From the NCBI GenBank assembly GCA_052118065.1, contig JBQKHY010000010.1, positions 1 to 64,000 on the forward strand: DNA of 64,000 nucleotides, given 5' to 3'. This stretch comes from Ruminococcoides sp052118065 (lineage in GTDB: Bacteria > Bacillota > Clostridia > Oscillospirales > Acutalibacteraceae). The position numbers and the translations under genes were made by a program. The notes under the pieces were generated by a model that worked only from the letters and a program-made list of their open reading frames with translations, was not told the origin of the DNA and did no database searches. Shown here piece after piece: positions 30,727 through 39,742 of this stretch. Each line of letters opens with the position of its first letter. The first letter of the stretch is position 1.

Positions 30727-31320
30727 AAATTAGGGTTTGTAGTGCTATTTGATAGTTTCAGCTAATATGGAATTGTAAATGAATTTACAATTCCAATCAC
30801 TCCTTCCGTCTTTGCCTACGCAAAGCCACCTCCCTCAGCGAGGGAGGCAAAATAGTTTGTACAAATCTAAAATTAGTACGCAATTTTTAAATAGTACAGA
30901 CTTTATAAATTAGTAAAAATTATGGTAAAGACAAAGGCTCCCTCGCTGAGGGAGCTGTCATTCGTGAATTGCAAAGCAATTCACCTTTTAAAGAATGACT
31001 GAAGGAGTGGTTGATATTTTAAACTTGTTTAAAATATCATCATAGAAGAAACTTTTCTCTATTTCTAACTATTAAATATAATAAATATTATGAGTTACCG
31101 TTGTAGGGGACATCATTGATGTCCCGTTACAAACTATCCTTTATATAGGAACTTTGCCCTATGTAGCAAGTGATAATTTTTAGTTCCTACATAGGACAAA
31201 ATTGTATAAAACATTTTACTATTAAACGGGCGAACGATGTTCGCCCCTACGACTGTAAGCCAAAATTTTGTTATAATTCACACTCTACAAACCCTAATTT
31301 ATAAAACTAACCTTAACCCA
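30727..31320. repeat. Composite intergenic repeat locus 1 (nested MITE-like elements)
   Basis: Outer ends are inverted: AAATTAGGGTTTGTAG (30730-30745) and ACAAACCCTAATTTAT (31287-31302), the right one followed by TAACCCACAGACAAAATT. Inside, CACTCCTTCCGTC (30798) and GACTGAAGGAGTG (31007) bound a roughly 220-bp MITE-like unit with CTCCCTCAGCGAGGGAG hairpins, followed by the palindrome GATATTTTAAACTTGTTT, a GGGACATCATTGATGTCCC hairpin and a GGGCGAAC hairpin. No gene is supported. It is near-identical to parts of 42.42-42.96 kb. Confidence 0.8.
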
Positions 31321-31388
31321 CAGACAAAATTGAAAGACTCTAATTTATCTAACTCACCTATACCCACAATCAAAATTTAAAAAACACA

Positions 31389-31425
31389 AAAGGCTTATTC
31401 ATATTATGTATATGAACAAGCCTTT
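31389..31425. terminator. Hairpin terminator in the ruvX downstream region
   Basis: AAAGGCTTATTCATAT/ATATGAACAAGCCTTT 16-bp stem with one G-U pair; TATTTTTTATTT on plus. It lies 116 bp after the ruvX stop on the opposite strand, so the direction is uncertain. Confidence 0.55.
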
Positions 31426-31540
31426 ATTTTTTATTTTATATTTTTATTTAATTACTTTTATCTCTAAGGTAACTACTGATTAAAAATAATGATTTCTAAA
31501 AAACAATTACAAATTCAACCTAAATATTATCAATACCAAT

Positions 31541-31966
31541 TTAGTTATTTGCAAGATTTTTTCTTTTATTCAGATAGTCCTCAAGGATGATTGTGGCAGC
31601 AACTGTATCAACCACATTCTTTCTTTTCTTACCTCTTGTATCGGTAAAGTTAAGGTAATTATGAGCAGTTATTGTTGTACCTCTTTCATCCTGCATATCT
31701 ACTTTAATGCCGGACATTTCAGCAAGTTTTTCTGCAAATTCTCTTGCACCTTTTGCAGAGTCTCCCTCACTGCCATCCATATTCTTAGGAAGACCAACAA
31801 CAATAAGTTCTGCTTTCTTTTCCTTAGCTAGGTTAGAAATTTTTTCAAGGAGTCTTTCCCTATTATATTCACTAATTTGGGTTAGTGGTGAACTTAGCAT
31901 TTCCAGTTTGTCACAAATTGCAATACCTGTTCTTGCTTTGCCCAAGTCCACAGCCATAATAATCAT
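31541..31966 (-). CDS. ruvX: Putative Holliday junction resolvase / pre-16S rRNA nuclease (YqgF/RuvX)
   Basis: 141 residues. RNase H-like fold: AVDLGKARTGIAICD holds the first catalytic aspartate, VVGLPKNMDGSEGD the second motif and MQDERGTTITAHN the third. Members process the 5' end of 16S rRNA in bacteria and were first called resolvases. GAAAGGCAATAAAT precedes the ATG. It lies 53 bp downstream of DUF421, probably in the same transcript. Confidence 0.93.
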   Translation of the reverse strand: MIIMAVDLGKARTGIAICDKLEMLSSPLTQISEYNRERLLEKISNLAKEKKAELIVVGLPKNMDGSEGDSAKGAREFAEKLAEMSGIKVDMQDERGTTITAHNYLNFTDTRGKKRKNVVDTVAATIILEDYLNKRKNLANN

Positions 31967-32019
31967 ATTTATTGCCTTTCTACTTGCAATAATTGTAGTA
32001 CTTAAAACAGAAAATCTCC

Positions 32020-32724
32020 TTACTGAAAAATATCATTAGTAACACTTTCATCGGTTTTTACATACACAGAAAGGTTGTTTTCACCATCTGCTTGTGCAAT
32101 AAAAACATCAGAAATTACTGCACCGCTTTCCTTTACCTTTTCATTTAGCCACTGTTCATCTTTGCCACATTGCTTTAGGTTTTTGTAAAGGATTTTACCG
32201 TCCATAATCAATATAGGTTCAGCCTCTGCTTTCTTAGGTTTCATACCCATATCATATGGTGTCAAAGGTGCTTTCTCACTTTTTGGAAGTACACTAACCA
32301 TACCGTTACTTTCCAGATAAGCACACTCAATATCCTTAATAGAAAAGTAACCCTGTGCTCTAACCTCTGTCAAAAACTCACCAATATCCAGCTTACACTT
32401 TAAAAGATTTTTCTTGTAGAACTTTCCATTCTTAAAAATGATAGTTGTCTTACCTGAAAAAAATCTCCTTAGTGGCATTGTAGTTAATGAAATATAGGAA
32501 ATAGCAACTGCCACCAAACCATAAATTATCATAGCAGTTAAAGGTTCCAGCACATTATCCCATTCTTCTGTTGAAAGCTCTGCTGCAATAGAACCGATTG
32601 TAATACCGTTAATATAGTCAAAGGTAGATAACTGAGAAATCTGTTTATTTCCCATTAACTTTGCCAAAATAAAAAGTACAATTATTGAAGTAAATGTTAA
32701 TACTAAAGTTTTTATTATAACCAT
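32020..32724 (-). CDS. DUF421 (YetF-type) membrane protein
   Basis: 234 residues. Three N-terminal membrane helices (about 2-22, 35-55, 58-80) with the family stretch STFDYINGITIGSIAAE, then cytoplasmic DUF421 repeats (KPTTIIFKNGKFYKKNL-like 'GKTTIIFKNGKFYKKNLLK', LTEVRAQGYFSIKDIECAYLE, NGMVSVLPKSEKAPLTP). Homologues in spore formers (YetF, YrbG, YkjA) are linked to spore germination and membrane phospholipids. Its first codons lie inside the pyrD terminator hairpin. Confidence 0.88.
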   Translation of the reverse strand: MVIIKTLVLTFTSIIVLFILAKLMGNKQISQLSTFDYINGITIGSIAAELSTEEWDNVLEPLTAMIIYGLVAVAISYISLTTMPLRRFFSGKTTIIFKNGKFYKKNLLKCKLDIGEFLTEVRAQGYFSIKDIECAYLESNGMVSVLPKSEKAPLTPYDMGMKPKKAEAEPILIMDGKILYKNLKQCGKDEQWLNEKVKESGAVISDVFIAQADGENNLSVYVKTDESVTNDIFQ

Positions 32725-32760
32725 AAAATCACCACTACTATTATAATGATTTTATGGTTT
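32719..32760 (-). terminator. Terminator of the pyrKD operon, overlapping the DUF421 start
   Basis: AACCATAAAATCA (32719-32731) pairs with TGATTTTATGGTT (32748-32760), 13 bp; the minus-strand tail is ATAATAAAAAC, not T-rich, so termination may be weak. Confidence 0.4.
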
Positions 32761-32770
32761 ATTATTCATT

Positions 32771-33682
32771 TTACCAAGGCTTTACAGAGCCTGTAATTTC
32801 ACTTAATGACTTAATGCCATTCTTGTCCATAAATTCTGCAATGCCTTCATTGATTTTGATAGGTGCATATGGGTCGGTAAACATACAAGTACCAATCTGT
32901 AAAGCAGTAGCACCTGCCATTAACATTTCAATTGCATCTTGCCACTTAGAGATACCACCCATACCGATAATAGGAATCTTAACAGCATTTGCAGTTTGCC
33001 ATACCATTCTTACTGCTACAGGGAAAATTGCAGGACCTGACATACCACCTGTGTTGTTCTTAATGATAGGTCTGCCTGTATTAATATCAATTCTCATACC
33101 TGTTAAAGTATTAATCATAGAAATTGCATCAGCACCATTTGCTTCAGCAGACTTTGCAATTTCTGCAATATCGGTAACATTAGGACTTAATTTTACAATA
33201 AGAGGCTTCTTGCAATGGTCACGAACATACTTTGTAATGTTAGCAACACTTTCGCAAGATGTACCGAAAGCAACACCACCACTTTTAACATTAGGACAAC
33301 TAATGTTAAGCTCAATCATATCAATATCTGTATCACTTAGCTTTTCTGCCATTTGACCGTATTCTTCCTGAGTGTTACCGGCAATATTTGCAATGATAAC
33401 TGTACCTTGCTTTTTAAGCCAAGGTAAATCTTTCTCAATAAAATGGTCAACCCCTGGGTTTTGAAGTCCAACTGCATTTAGAATACCTGAAGGAGTTTCT
33501 GCAATTCTTGGTGGTGGATTACCAAGTCTTTTCTTTAAGGTAATACCCTTACAAGAAATACCACCTAGGTTTGATAAATCATAAAAATTACTGTACTCAT
33601 GACCAAAACCAAAAGTACCTGATGCTGCAATCAGTGGACTGTTAAAGTCAACACCTGCAACCTTTACTGATAAATCTGCCAT
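32771..33682 (-). CDS. pyrD: Dihydroorotate dehydrogenase (NAD+), catalytic subunit
   Basis: 303 residues, class 1B. FMN barrel with LIAASGTFGFGHEYSNFYDL, the active-site cysteine segment ISCPNVKSGGVAFGTS, NTLTGMRIDINTGRPI and the phosphate-binding GGISKWQDAIEMLMAGATALQIGT. It oxidises dihydroorotate to orotate in pyrimidine synthesis and passes electrons to PyrK. Its start overlaps the pyrK stop (ATGA type). Confidence 0.95.
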   Translation of the reverse strand: MADLSVKVAGVDFNSPLIAASGTFGFGHEYSNFYDLSNLGGISCKGITLKKRLGNPPPRIAETPSGILNAVGLQNPGVDHFIEKDLPWLKKQGTVIIANIAGNTQEEYGQMAEKLSDTDIDMIELNISCPNVKSGGVAFGTSCESVANITKYVRDHCKKPLIVKLSPNVTDIAEIAKSAEANGADAISMINTLTGMRIDINTGRPIIKNNTGGMSGPAIFPVAVRMVWQTANAVKIPIIGMGGISKWQDAIEMLMAGATALQIGTCMFTDPYAPIKINEGIAEFMDKNGIKSLSEITGSVKPW

Positions 33683-34434
33683 TAAAATACAACCTCCTTG
33701 CTATCAAATACCGGACCGTCTTTACATACATGAACATAATCGTTTGTACCGTTTCTCTTAACTTCACAAGCACAAACCAAACAAGCACCAATGCCACAAC
33801 CCATTCTTTCTTCAAGGCTTACTTGACAAGGTACATTATTTTCGTTACAAATTTCAGAAATTGCTCTTAACATTGGCATAGGGCCACAAGCACAAACTTC
33901 ATCAATTTCATCTAACTTTCTCTTTAACACATCAGTTACAAATGCCTTTTCACCTGCTGAACCGTCATCTGTTGTAAGGTAAAGTTCACAATTATCTTTA
34001 CGGAAATCACTCTGTAAAATTACAAGGTCTTTGTTTCTGAAACCTGTAATTACAACCGGTTTTTCCTTTTGCTTAGATGCATATAACATTGGAGGTACAC
34101 CAATACCACCACCGATAAAGCAATATCTCTTTTCAGGATTAATATCAAAACCATTACCCAGTGGTGCAAGAATGTCAAGTTCTTCTCCTACCTTAACTTT
34201 AGATAGAATTTCAGTACCCTCACCCTTTACCTGATAAACAAGTCTTAGGCAAGATTTGTCTGCATCACAAATAGAAATTGGTCTTCTAAGAACTTTTCCC
34301 GGTACAAGAATATGTGCAAACTGACCCGGTTTTGCTAAAACTGAAAGTTCAGGATTTTCAACCCACATATCAAAAATTCCTGTGGCAATTTCTTCATTTT
34401 TAATTACCTTAAACTTTTGTGCATCGTAACTCAT
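33682..34434 (-). CDS. pyrK: Dihydroorotate dehydrogenase electron-transfer subunit
   Basis: 250 residues. FAD-binding region (LRRPISICDADKSCLRLVYQ), NAD-binding YCFIGGGIGVPPMLY, and C-terminal [2Fe-2S] cysteines in ERMGCGIGACLVCACEVK plus a later HVC. It forms the heterotetramer with PyrD and reduces NAD+. First gene of a two-gene operon, 9 bp downstream of the transglutaminase lipoprotein gene. Confidence 0.94.
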   Translation of the reverse strand: MSYDAQKFKVIKNEEIATGIFDMWVENPELSVLAKPGQFAHILVPGKVLRRPISICDADKSCLRLVYQVKGEGTEILSKVKVGEELDILAPLGNGFDINPEKRYCFIGGGIGVPPMLYASKQKEKPVVITGFRNKDLVILQSDFRKDNCELYLTTDDGSAGEKAFVTDVLKRKLDEIDEVCACGPMPMLRAISEICNENNVPCQVSLEERMGCGIGACLVCACEVKRNGTNDYVHVCKDGPVFDSKEVVF

Positions 34435-34443
34435 AATTTCTCC

Positions 34444-35772
34444 TTAATAACTTAATTTCACTGTAACTACCGATAAATTCTCTTTCTTAATAATAGAAAC
34501 ACCTGACTTATCAATATAGTTACTTGGGTACATTGAATTTACTGTATCAATATAAGTAAAGAAAAGTTGATCACCCGAAACAAATAACTGATCCACTGCA
34601 CCGTTATATTCCAGGTAAACAGGATCAATATAAATATGGAAATACTTTTCTTTATTATTTGCTGCATTATAAAGTGCATTTGTCATTTCATCATTTTGAT
34701 AACTGTACAAATCAGTAAAATGCACTGCTTCCTTTACATAATAGTTTTCTTCTGTACTGTCACATTCAGGTACAGAAAGGTTAAAGTTAATAGCCTTTAC
34801 ACCGTTAGTACCGTTAACCTCATCACTTGAACATTTTGAATAAACCTTGCTGATTGTATGGTCCTTCTTTAACTGACTTTCTGTAATATTAAAGTAGTCA
34901 TAACGGCTATATTCCTTACTGTCATCCCAGCTAATATCTGTATAGTACCAGTTGCCGTTAATCTTCACTGCATTCCACATATGAAGTTCTTGACTGCCTT
35001 TACCTACAATACCTTTACTTTCAATACCAAGTTGAGAAAGCAAGTAACCAAATGCCTTTGCATAACCCTCACATACTGCATTGCCACTTACAATTGCACC
35101 ATAAGGTGTAAATGCTAAGTAGTCATCATCTGAATCTTTAACATCATCATCATACTTACATCTATCATTAATATAATTATGTGCTAAAAGTTCAAGAGAA
35201 AAATCATCAAGTCCGTATTCAACAGAATTAATAAACTTATTTACTTCCTTATTAAGTTTATTTTGCATTGTCTTGATTTTTTCAGGTGGCTCATAACTAT
35301 AAAGTTGTATTGCAGTATAACCCTCAGTATTGCTAAAACCAAATTTATCTGTTAGCCAGAATAACATAGGATTATCCTCTTTTACAGCAGTAATTACAAG
35401 CCTGATTTCTGCTTGAGTTAGGACAGTATTTTCCATATTTACAATACTGCAAGGATAAATGTCATTTTCATCTTTTTCTTCAGCAACAGAATTTGTACTT
35501 TCCAGTACCAAATCATAGAATTTTCTTTGGTCATCAGTTTGTAAAGAATCGTAGCCATTCTTGATTTCTATAGGAGTATAGTAATCACTTTTTTCTGACT
35601 GCTTTATATCTATATCTTTATAATCTGTATCGTCTTTATCTTTATTTAAATTTTCATTTGAAACAGTAGTTGTGGTTGTTTTATTTTCAGTAGCTTTTGA
35701 GGTTTTTCCACAACCTGAAAAACCACACAACAACACACAACCCATAAACAAAGCTAATATTTGTTTTTTCAC
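34444..35772 (-). CDS. Lipoprotein with a transglutaminase-like domain
   Basis: About 442 residues from the GTG at 35772, with AAGAGGA six bases upstream; an ATG 18 bases earlier would put this site inside the gene. Lipobox GFSGC (cysteine near residue 20). A Thr/Asp linker is followed by helical (80-220) and transglutaminase-like cores: AFTPYGAIVSGNAVCEGYAKAFGYLL (catalytic Cys), MWNAVKINGNWYYTDISWDD (His and Asp). The product is likely a cell-surface cysteine-peptidase or cross-linking enzyme. It sits ahead of pyrK but probably has a separate role. Confidence 0.85.
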   Translation of the reverse strand: MKKQILALFMGCVLLCGFSGCGKTSKATENKTTTTTVSNENLNKDKDDTDYKDIDIKQSEKSDYYTPIEIKNGYDSLQTDDQRKFYDLVLESTNSVAEEKDENDIYPCSIVNMENTVLTQAEIRLVITAVKEDNPMLFWLTDKFGFSNTEGYTAIQLYSYEPPEKIKTMQNKLNKEVNKFINSVEYGLDDFSLELLAHNYINDRCKYDDDVKDSDDDYLAFTPYGAIVSGNAVCEGYAKAFGYLLSQLGIESKGIVGKGSQELHMWNAVKINGNWYYTDISWDDSKEYSRYDYFNITESQLKKDHTISKVYSKCSSDEVNGTNGVKAINFNLSVPECDSTEENYYVKEAVHFTDLYSYQNDEMTNALYNAANNKEKYFHIYIDPVYLEYNGAVDQLFVSGDQLFFTYIDTVNSMYPSNYIDKSGVSIIKKENLSVVTVKLSY

Positions 35773-35968
35773 AATTATTCCTCTTTTCATTACATTTTAT
35801 TATACGATATAGGTTATAAATCATAATTCTATATTAGCATTATAATTTTCTGTTACAAGTGTTTTTTATCTAGTATTTTCCTAATCACATTAAAAATAAA
35901 ATCAAGAAATTTTCAAAAATGCAATAATTGCATTGATAGGGTTTTCAATTTTCTCTACAATTTTATAT

Positions 35969-35989
35969 AGTCATTTCCCCGTAATGACT
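35969..35989. promoter_or_regulatory. Inverted repeat AGTCATT...AATGACT ahead of the lysis cassette
   Basis: AGTCATT (35969-35975) and AATGACT (35983-35989) flank 7 bp, 22 bp before the BppU start. No T-run follows, so it is more like an operator or mRNA leader hairpin than a terminator. Confidence 0.4.
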
Positions 35990-36010
35990 AAAAAATATAA
36001 GGAGGAAAAT

Positions 36011-37594
36011 ATGGATATAAAACACCAATCAATAATTCTTGATGTAAACAAGGTAAATATTTTGCCTAATATTATTGCTCATCAAGGTGACCAAAAAACA
36101 AGATTCATAGATGTAACACTAACAATGTCTGGTGAAGAATTAATCCTAAATGATAGCTACAGAGCCATTCTTAAAGCCTCAAACAATGGCGAAGTAAAGG
36201 CTATCAATGACTGTGAAATTGATTTAGAGCAGAATATTATCATAGTTGAACTAACAAGTACAATGCTTGATACTGCCGGTTTCCTAAATTGTGAAATAAC
36301 AGTAGTGGATGAAGATAAATACATAACTTCACAGAACTTTATGGTGGAAGTTTCCCTTAGCACAGTAAGTGATGAAGATGAAATTGAAACTTCAAAGGAA
36401 TATGGTACACTGGTTAGACTAATGAATGAAGTATCTAAAATTGAAAGTGATGCAAAGGTAGTTAAGGATATAATCAGCCACCTAGCTGAAATTACAGATA
36501 TTGATGTACTTGTAAATAGCAAGGCTGATAAGGAAACTGTTGAAAAAGAGTTAGCTAAGAAAGCTAACACAACAGACCTTGATACAAAGGAAAATATATC
36601 TAACAAAATTGATACAATCAACTTTCCCAGCACAACCTACTATCCATCAAGTAAAGCAGTATGGGACTATGTTACTTCTAAACTTTCAACACCTCTTGCT
36701 GATATTGAAACTTTGAAAAATAACAAAGTTAATATTACTGACTTTAACATTTTTAAGGACTCTACAAATAGCAATATTTCTACAAATTCAACTAATATTG
36801 AAAATCTCAAAAATGAATTAGCTGAGAAAAATAAAAAGATTAATGACCTCTCAATTAAAGTCATAACGGATAAAGCCGGTAGTACCACTATTAGTGATAG
36901 TAGTAACAACAATATTGTTGGATTAAATATGTATGGTAAAACAACTCAAAGTGCAATACCTACACCAACAAATCCTGTTGATATTAATGATATTAACAAT
37001 CCTAAAATTACTGTTACAAATGATAGTGACAGTCAAGAGGTTAATATTCAATGTACATTAAGAGGTATAGAAAATGTGTGTGATACTCTAACAGTAAATA
37101 GTGATGGTACAGGTTACATAACACAAAGATTATTTGTAGAAAGAATCACATCACAGAAAAAGTCAACCAGCTACGAATGGAATTATTCAAAAACAACCCA
37201 TAGATTTTTCAGAAACGACTATTCATATTCATTTGATGTGAAAGACAACAAACCTTTGATTTTGTGCAGTCATCTAGATGTAGGAGAAAATGAAAAGAAT
37301 ACTGCTTTTGATAATTCAATAGGTTGGATAAATGTCAGTGGTGTTGGAATTGCAATCAGAATGACTGAATTTGATGGTGATATTGCAAAATTTAAAAAGT
37401 GGCTTGATGACAATGAAGTATATGTTGTAGCACCACGGTCAAAACCCATTACCGTTAATTTGTCAAAAGATGAAGTTGATAAAATACTGTCACTACATAC
37501 CTATTTCCCAAACACAACTATTGTTGCTGATACAGATTGTCAAGTAACTTATATTGCCGATACAAGGAAATACATAGACAGTAAAGTCAGCTAA
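36011..37594 (+). CDS. BppU-type phage baseplate/adhesion protein
   Basis: 527 residues from the ATG at 36011, with AAGGAGGAAAAT upstream; the frame is open earlier but has no ribosome site. Residues 1-120 match the BppU N-terminal domain that docks on phage baseplates (SIILDVNKVNILPNIIAHQ, VTLTMSGEELILNDSYRA). A coiled-coil and linker region (130-285; SKADKETVEKELAKKANTTD, IENLKNELAEKNKKINDLSI) leads to a C-terminal receptor-like domain (300-525). No other structural phage genes are near. It could be a prophage remnant or a domesticated surface component. Confidence 0.82.
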   Translation: MDIKHQSIILDVNKVNILPNIIAHQGDQKTRFIDVTLTMSGEELILNDSYRAILKASNNGEVKAINDCEIDLEQNIIIVELTSTMLDTAGFLNCEITVVDEDKYITSQNFMVEVSLSTVSDEDEIETSKEYGTLVRLMNEVSKIESDAKVVKDIISHLAEITDIDVLVNSKADKETVEKELAKKANTTDLDTKENISNKIDTINFPSTTYYPSSKAVWDYVTSKLSTPLADIETLKNNKVNITDFNIFKDSTNSNISTNSTNIENLKNELAEKNKKINDLSIKVITDKAGSTTISDSSNNNIVGLNMYGKTTQSAIPTPTNPVDINDINNPKITVTNDSDSQEVNIQCTLRGIENVCDTLTVNSDGTGYITQRLFVERITSQKKSTSYEWNYSKTTHRFFRNDYSYSFDVKDNKPLILCSHLDVGENEKNTAFDNSIGWINVSGVGIAIRMTEFDGDIAKFKKWLDDNEVYVVAPRSKPITVNLSKDEVDKILSLHTYFPNTTIVADTDCQVTYIADTRKYIDSKVS

Positions 37595-37725
37595 AAATCA
37601 CTACTACAATAATATTTCATAAAATGTAATACCATTGGAACAGAAAAATTAAGAAGTAAAAGTTCCCATTTTATCAAAAACATCCTGTATGGAAACACAA
37701 GTAAAAAATATAAAGAAGGGATTTT

Positions 37726-37959
37726 ATGAGTGGAGAAGTAGTTGTTGCACTAATCACACTGCTAGGTTCGGCTATCGGTACAATCGGTGGTATTTTTGCA
37801 ACAAATAAAATGACTGCTTACAGAATAGAACAACTAGAGAAAAAGGTTGACAAACACAATCAAGTTGTTGAAAGAATGTATGAGGCAGAAAAAAATATTT
37901 CTGTTATTTCGGAAGAAATCAAAAATGCAAATCATAGAATAGAAGAACTAGAACATTAG
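37726..37959 (+). CDS. Small XhlA-like holin-associated membrane protein
   Basis: 77 residues: an N-terminal membrane helix (VVVALITLLGSAIGTIGGIFA) and a charged coiled coil (YRIEQLEKKVDKHNQVVERM). The order helix-then-coil resembles XhlA-type or DUF-type phage lysis accessory proteins, although in XhlA itself the helix is C-terminal. AAGAAGGGATTTT precedes the ATG. It lies 5-11 bp before the holin gene. Confidence 0.65.
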   Translation: MSGEVVVALITLLGSAIGTIGGIFATNKMTAYRIEQLEKKVDKHNQVVERMYEAEKNISVISEEIKNANHRIEELEH

Positions 37960-37970
37960 GAGGAATGTAT

Positions 37971-38192
37971 TTGAAAAATTTTAAACAATGGCTAAAGTGT
38001 GCTACTGTCAGAGCCGTAAAAACCATAGCACAAACTGCAGTTTCTACCATTGGTGTTACTGCAATGATGAATGAAGTTAACTGGGTTGCAGTAGTTTCAG
38101 CATCACTACTTTCAGGCATTTTGTCTATGCTTACTTCAATCTCAGGATTACCGGAAGTAAAGGAGGACACTACTAATGCAAAGGGCAATTGA
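37971..38192 (+). CDS. r1t-type phage holin
   Basis: About 73 residues from a TTG at 37971: AGGAGG lies seven bases upstream, whereas the ATG at 37965 is too close to it. The protein MKNFKQWLKCATVRAVKTIA continues with AQTAVSTIGVTAMM and WVAVVSASLLSGILSMLTSI, two membrane helices and a charged end, as in phage r1t holins. It would permeabilise the membrane for the GH25 lysin. The stop overlaps the lysin start by 17 bases, so translation is coupled. Confidence 0.8.
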   Translation: MKNFKQWLKCATVRAVKTIAQTAVSTIGVTAMMNEVNWVAVVSASLLSGILSMLTSISGLPEVKEDTTNAKGN

Positions 38193-39141
38193 TGTTAGCA
38201 AGTGGAATGGTGACATTGACTACACCGGTGTAAAATCAGTTGGCATAAACTCAGTTATAATTCAATGTGGCTATGGAATGGAAAGTCATCAGAAAGACCC
38301 ATATTTTGATAAAAATTACAGAAAAGCAAAAGAGAATAAAATCCGTGTTGGTGTGTATCACTACAGTTATGCAAAGTCAGTTAATGAGGCAAGGAAAGAG
38401 GCAAACACCTGCCTAAAATGGATTAAAGGTAAGGACCTTGACTTGCCTGTTTATATAGATATGGAAGAGGAGAAATTAACCTATTTAGGAAAAACTACTC
38501 TAACAAAAATTGCAATTGAATTTTGCAAGGTTATTGAAAAATCCGGATATACTGCCGGTGTATATGCCAATGCAAATTGGTTCAAAAACTATTTAAATTA
38601 TAATGAAATCAAGAAAAGCTATAGCATTTGGTTGGCTCAATATGGGGATAAAAAAGATTTCAGTTGTGACATTTGGCAATATACTTCTCAGGGTAAAATC
38701 AGAAAAAATGCCGGTAACTTTGATATGAACTATATCTACAAAAATCCTGTTATTTATGTAACAGTAAAGAAGAAAACAGGACTTTATAAGTATGGATACC
38801 GAGATTATATTACCGGAACAAGTAAAGTAGAAAAAACTGTTAAGAAAGGTACAAAGCTAAAATGGATTTATGACGATATGTACGGTTGGTCAAAGGTACA
38901 GTATAAAGGAAAGGAATATTTCGTTACAAATTCTGTTCTAAACAGAAAAAGCCTTTCAACATTTCCAAAAGAAGTTTTGAAGAAAGACACCAAGGTTTAT
39001 GTAATTAAAAATAACAAAATTGATAAAGCAAAAATTTTAAGAAAAGGCAAAAAAGTAACCCTTGTGTGTTCCTTTGAGAAAGGTAAATTCAAAGGCTATG
39101 ACTACCTGTCCTCAGGTATAAACAGATACCTGAGAAAGTGA
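38176..39141 (+). CDS. GH25 lysozyme (phage lysin)
   Basis: 321 residues. Glycoside hydrolase family 25 barrel at about 1-190: AIDVSKWNGDIDY, DLPVYIDMEEEKLTYLG with the catalytic acids, YTAGVYANANWFKNYL, SYSIWLAQYGDK and FSCDIWQYTSQG. C-terminal SH3-like repeats (about 195-320; GLYKYGYRDYITGTSK, LKWIYDDMYGWSKVQYKGKEY) that bind the wall. It cuts N-acetylmuramyl linkages. There is no signal peptide, so it needs the upstream holin. Ribosome site AGGAGGACACTACTA. Confidence 0.92.
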   Translation: MQRAIDVSKWNGDIDYTGVKSVGINSVIIQCGYGMESHQKDPYFDKNYRKAKENKIRVGVYHYSYAKSVNEARKEANTCLKWIKGKDLDLPVYIDMEEEKLTYLGKTTLTKIAIEFCKVIEKSGYTAGVYANANWFKNYLNYNEIKKSYSIWLAQYGDKKDFSCDIWQYTSQGKIRKNAGNFDMNYIYKNPVIYVTVKKKTGLYKYGYRDYITGTSKVEKTVKKGTKLKWIYDDMYGWSKVQYKGKEYFVTNSVLNRKSLSTFPKEVLKKDTKVYVIKNNKIDKAKILRKGKKVTLVCSFEKGKFKGYDYLSSGINRYLRK

Positions 39142-39207
39142 TTTATGTAATTAGTTATATTTGCAATTTGTTTTTTGATTAGTTTTTAGTATAATTGATT
39201 TATATTT

Positions 39208-39228
39208 AGGGAGCACATTGTGCTCCCT
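39208..39228 (+). terminator. Terminator of the BppU-holin-lysin cassette
   Basis: AGGGAGCACA/TGTGCTCCCT 10-bp perfect stem, 66 bp after the lysin stop, with ATTGTTCTGT after it. Confidence 0.65.
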
Positions 39229-39267
39229 ATTGTTCTGTATTTTTCTATAATTTAAAATACAAAAAAT

Positions 39268-39302
39268 AATGGACTGTCAAGATACATTCTTAACAGTCCA
39301 TT
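39268..39302 (-). terminator. Terminator of the exported-protein array
   Basis: AATGGACTGT/ACAGTCCATT 10-bp stem; the minus strand continues ATTTTTTGTATTTT. It ends the five-gene minus-strand cluster. Confidence 0.8.
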
Positions 39303-39315
39303 TTATTTACTGTAA

Positions 39316-39723
39316 TTACAAAACAGGGTATGTAATATTATATTTATTCAAGATATTTTCCAATTTTTCTGTTTGGAAATTTGATAGAGAAAAATACTTT
39401 TTTCTATACTTTATTGAGCCACAACCCTCACCACTGATATAAAAAGTATCTTTAGAGATACCATTATCAAATTTTATACAAAAGTCATCTCTAAAAGGAC
39501 AAGCAAGACCTGAATCATAATACAACTCTTTATCGTTAAGCATATTATAAAGTTCTTTTGCATCTTTCTCAGAAATATCTGTAACTTTCTTATTAACACA
39601 TTGTATAGTTACGGTACTACCTTCACTGATACTTGTTTTAGATGAAAAGAAATATTTAAAGGCACAAATCCCTGACACTATAACTATTACTGCTATCACA
39701 TAAAAGGCTATAATTTTCTTCAT
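39316..39723 (-). CDS. Exported/membrane-anchored small protein, array gene 5
   Basis: 135 residues. An N-terminal hydrophobic segment (IIAFYVIAVIVIVSGICAF) without a clear lipobox, then a small domain with three cysteines (CVNKKVTDISEKDAKELYNM, LACPFRDDFCIKFDNG, GEGCGSIKYRKKYFSL). No family is recognised. Last of five adjacent minus-strand genes for small exported proteins, which share intergenic sequence; co-expression is likely. Confidence 0.65.
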   Translation of the reverse strand: MKKIIAFYVIAVIVIVSGICAFKYFFSSKTSISEGSTVTIQCVNKKVTDISEKDAKELYNMLNDKELYYDSGLACPFRDDFCIKFDNGISKDTFYISGEGCGSIKYRKKYFSLSNFQTEKLENILNKYNITYPVL

Positions 39724-39742
39724 AATATCACACTTGATTAAA

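Noticed and set aside
30727..31320. CRISPR or small-RNA cluster
   Set aside because: The hairpins are inverted-repeat pairs of mobile units, not regularly spaced direct repeats.
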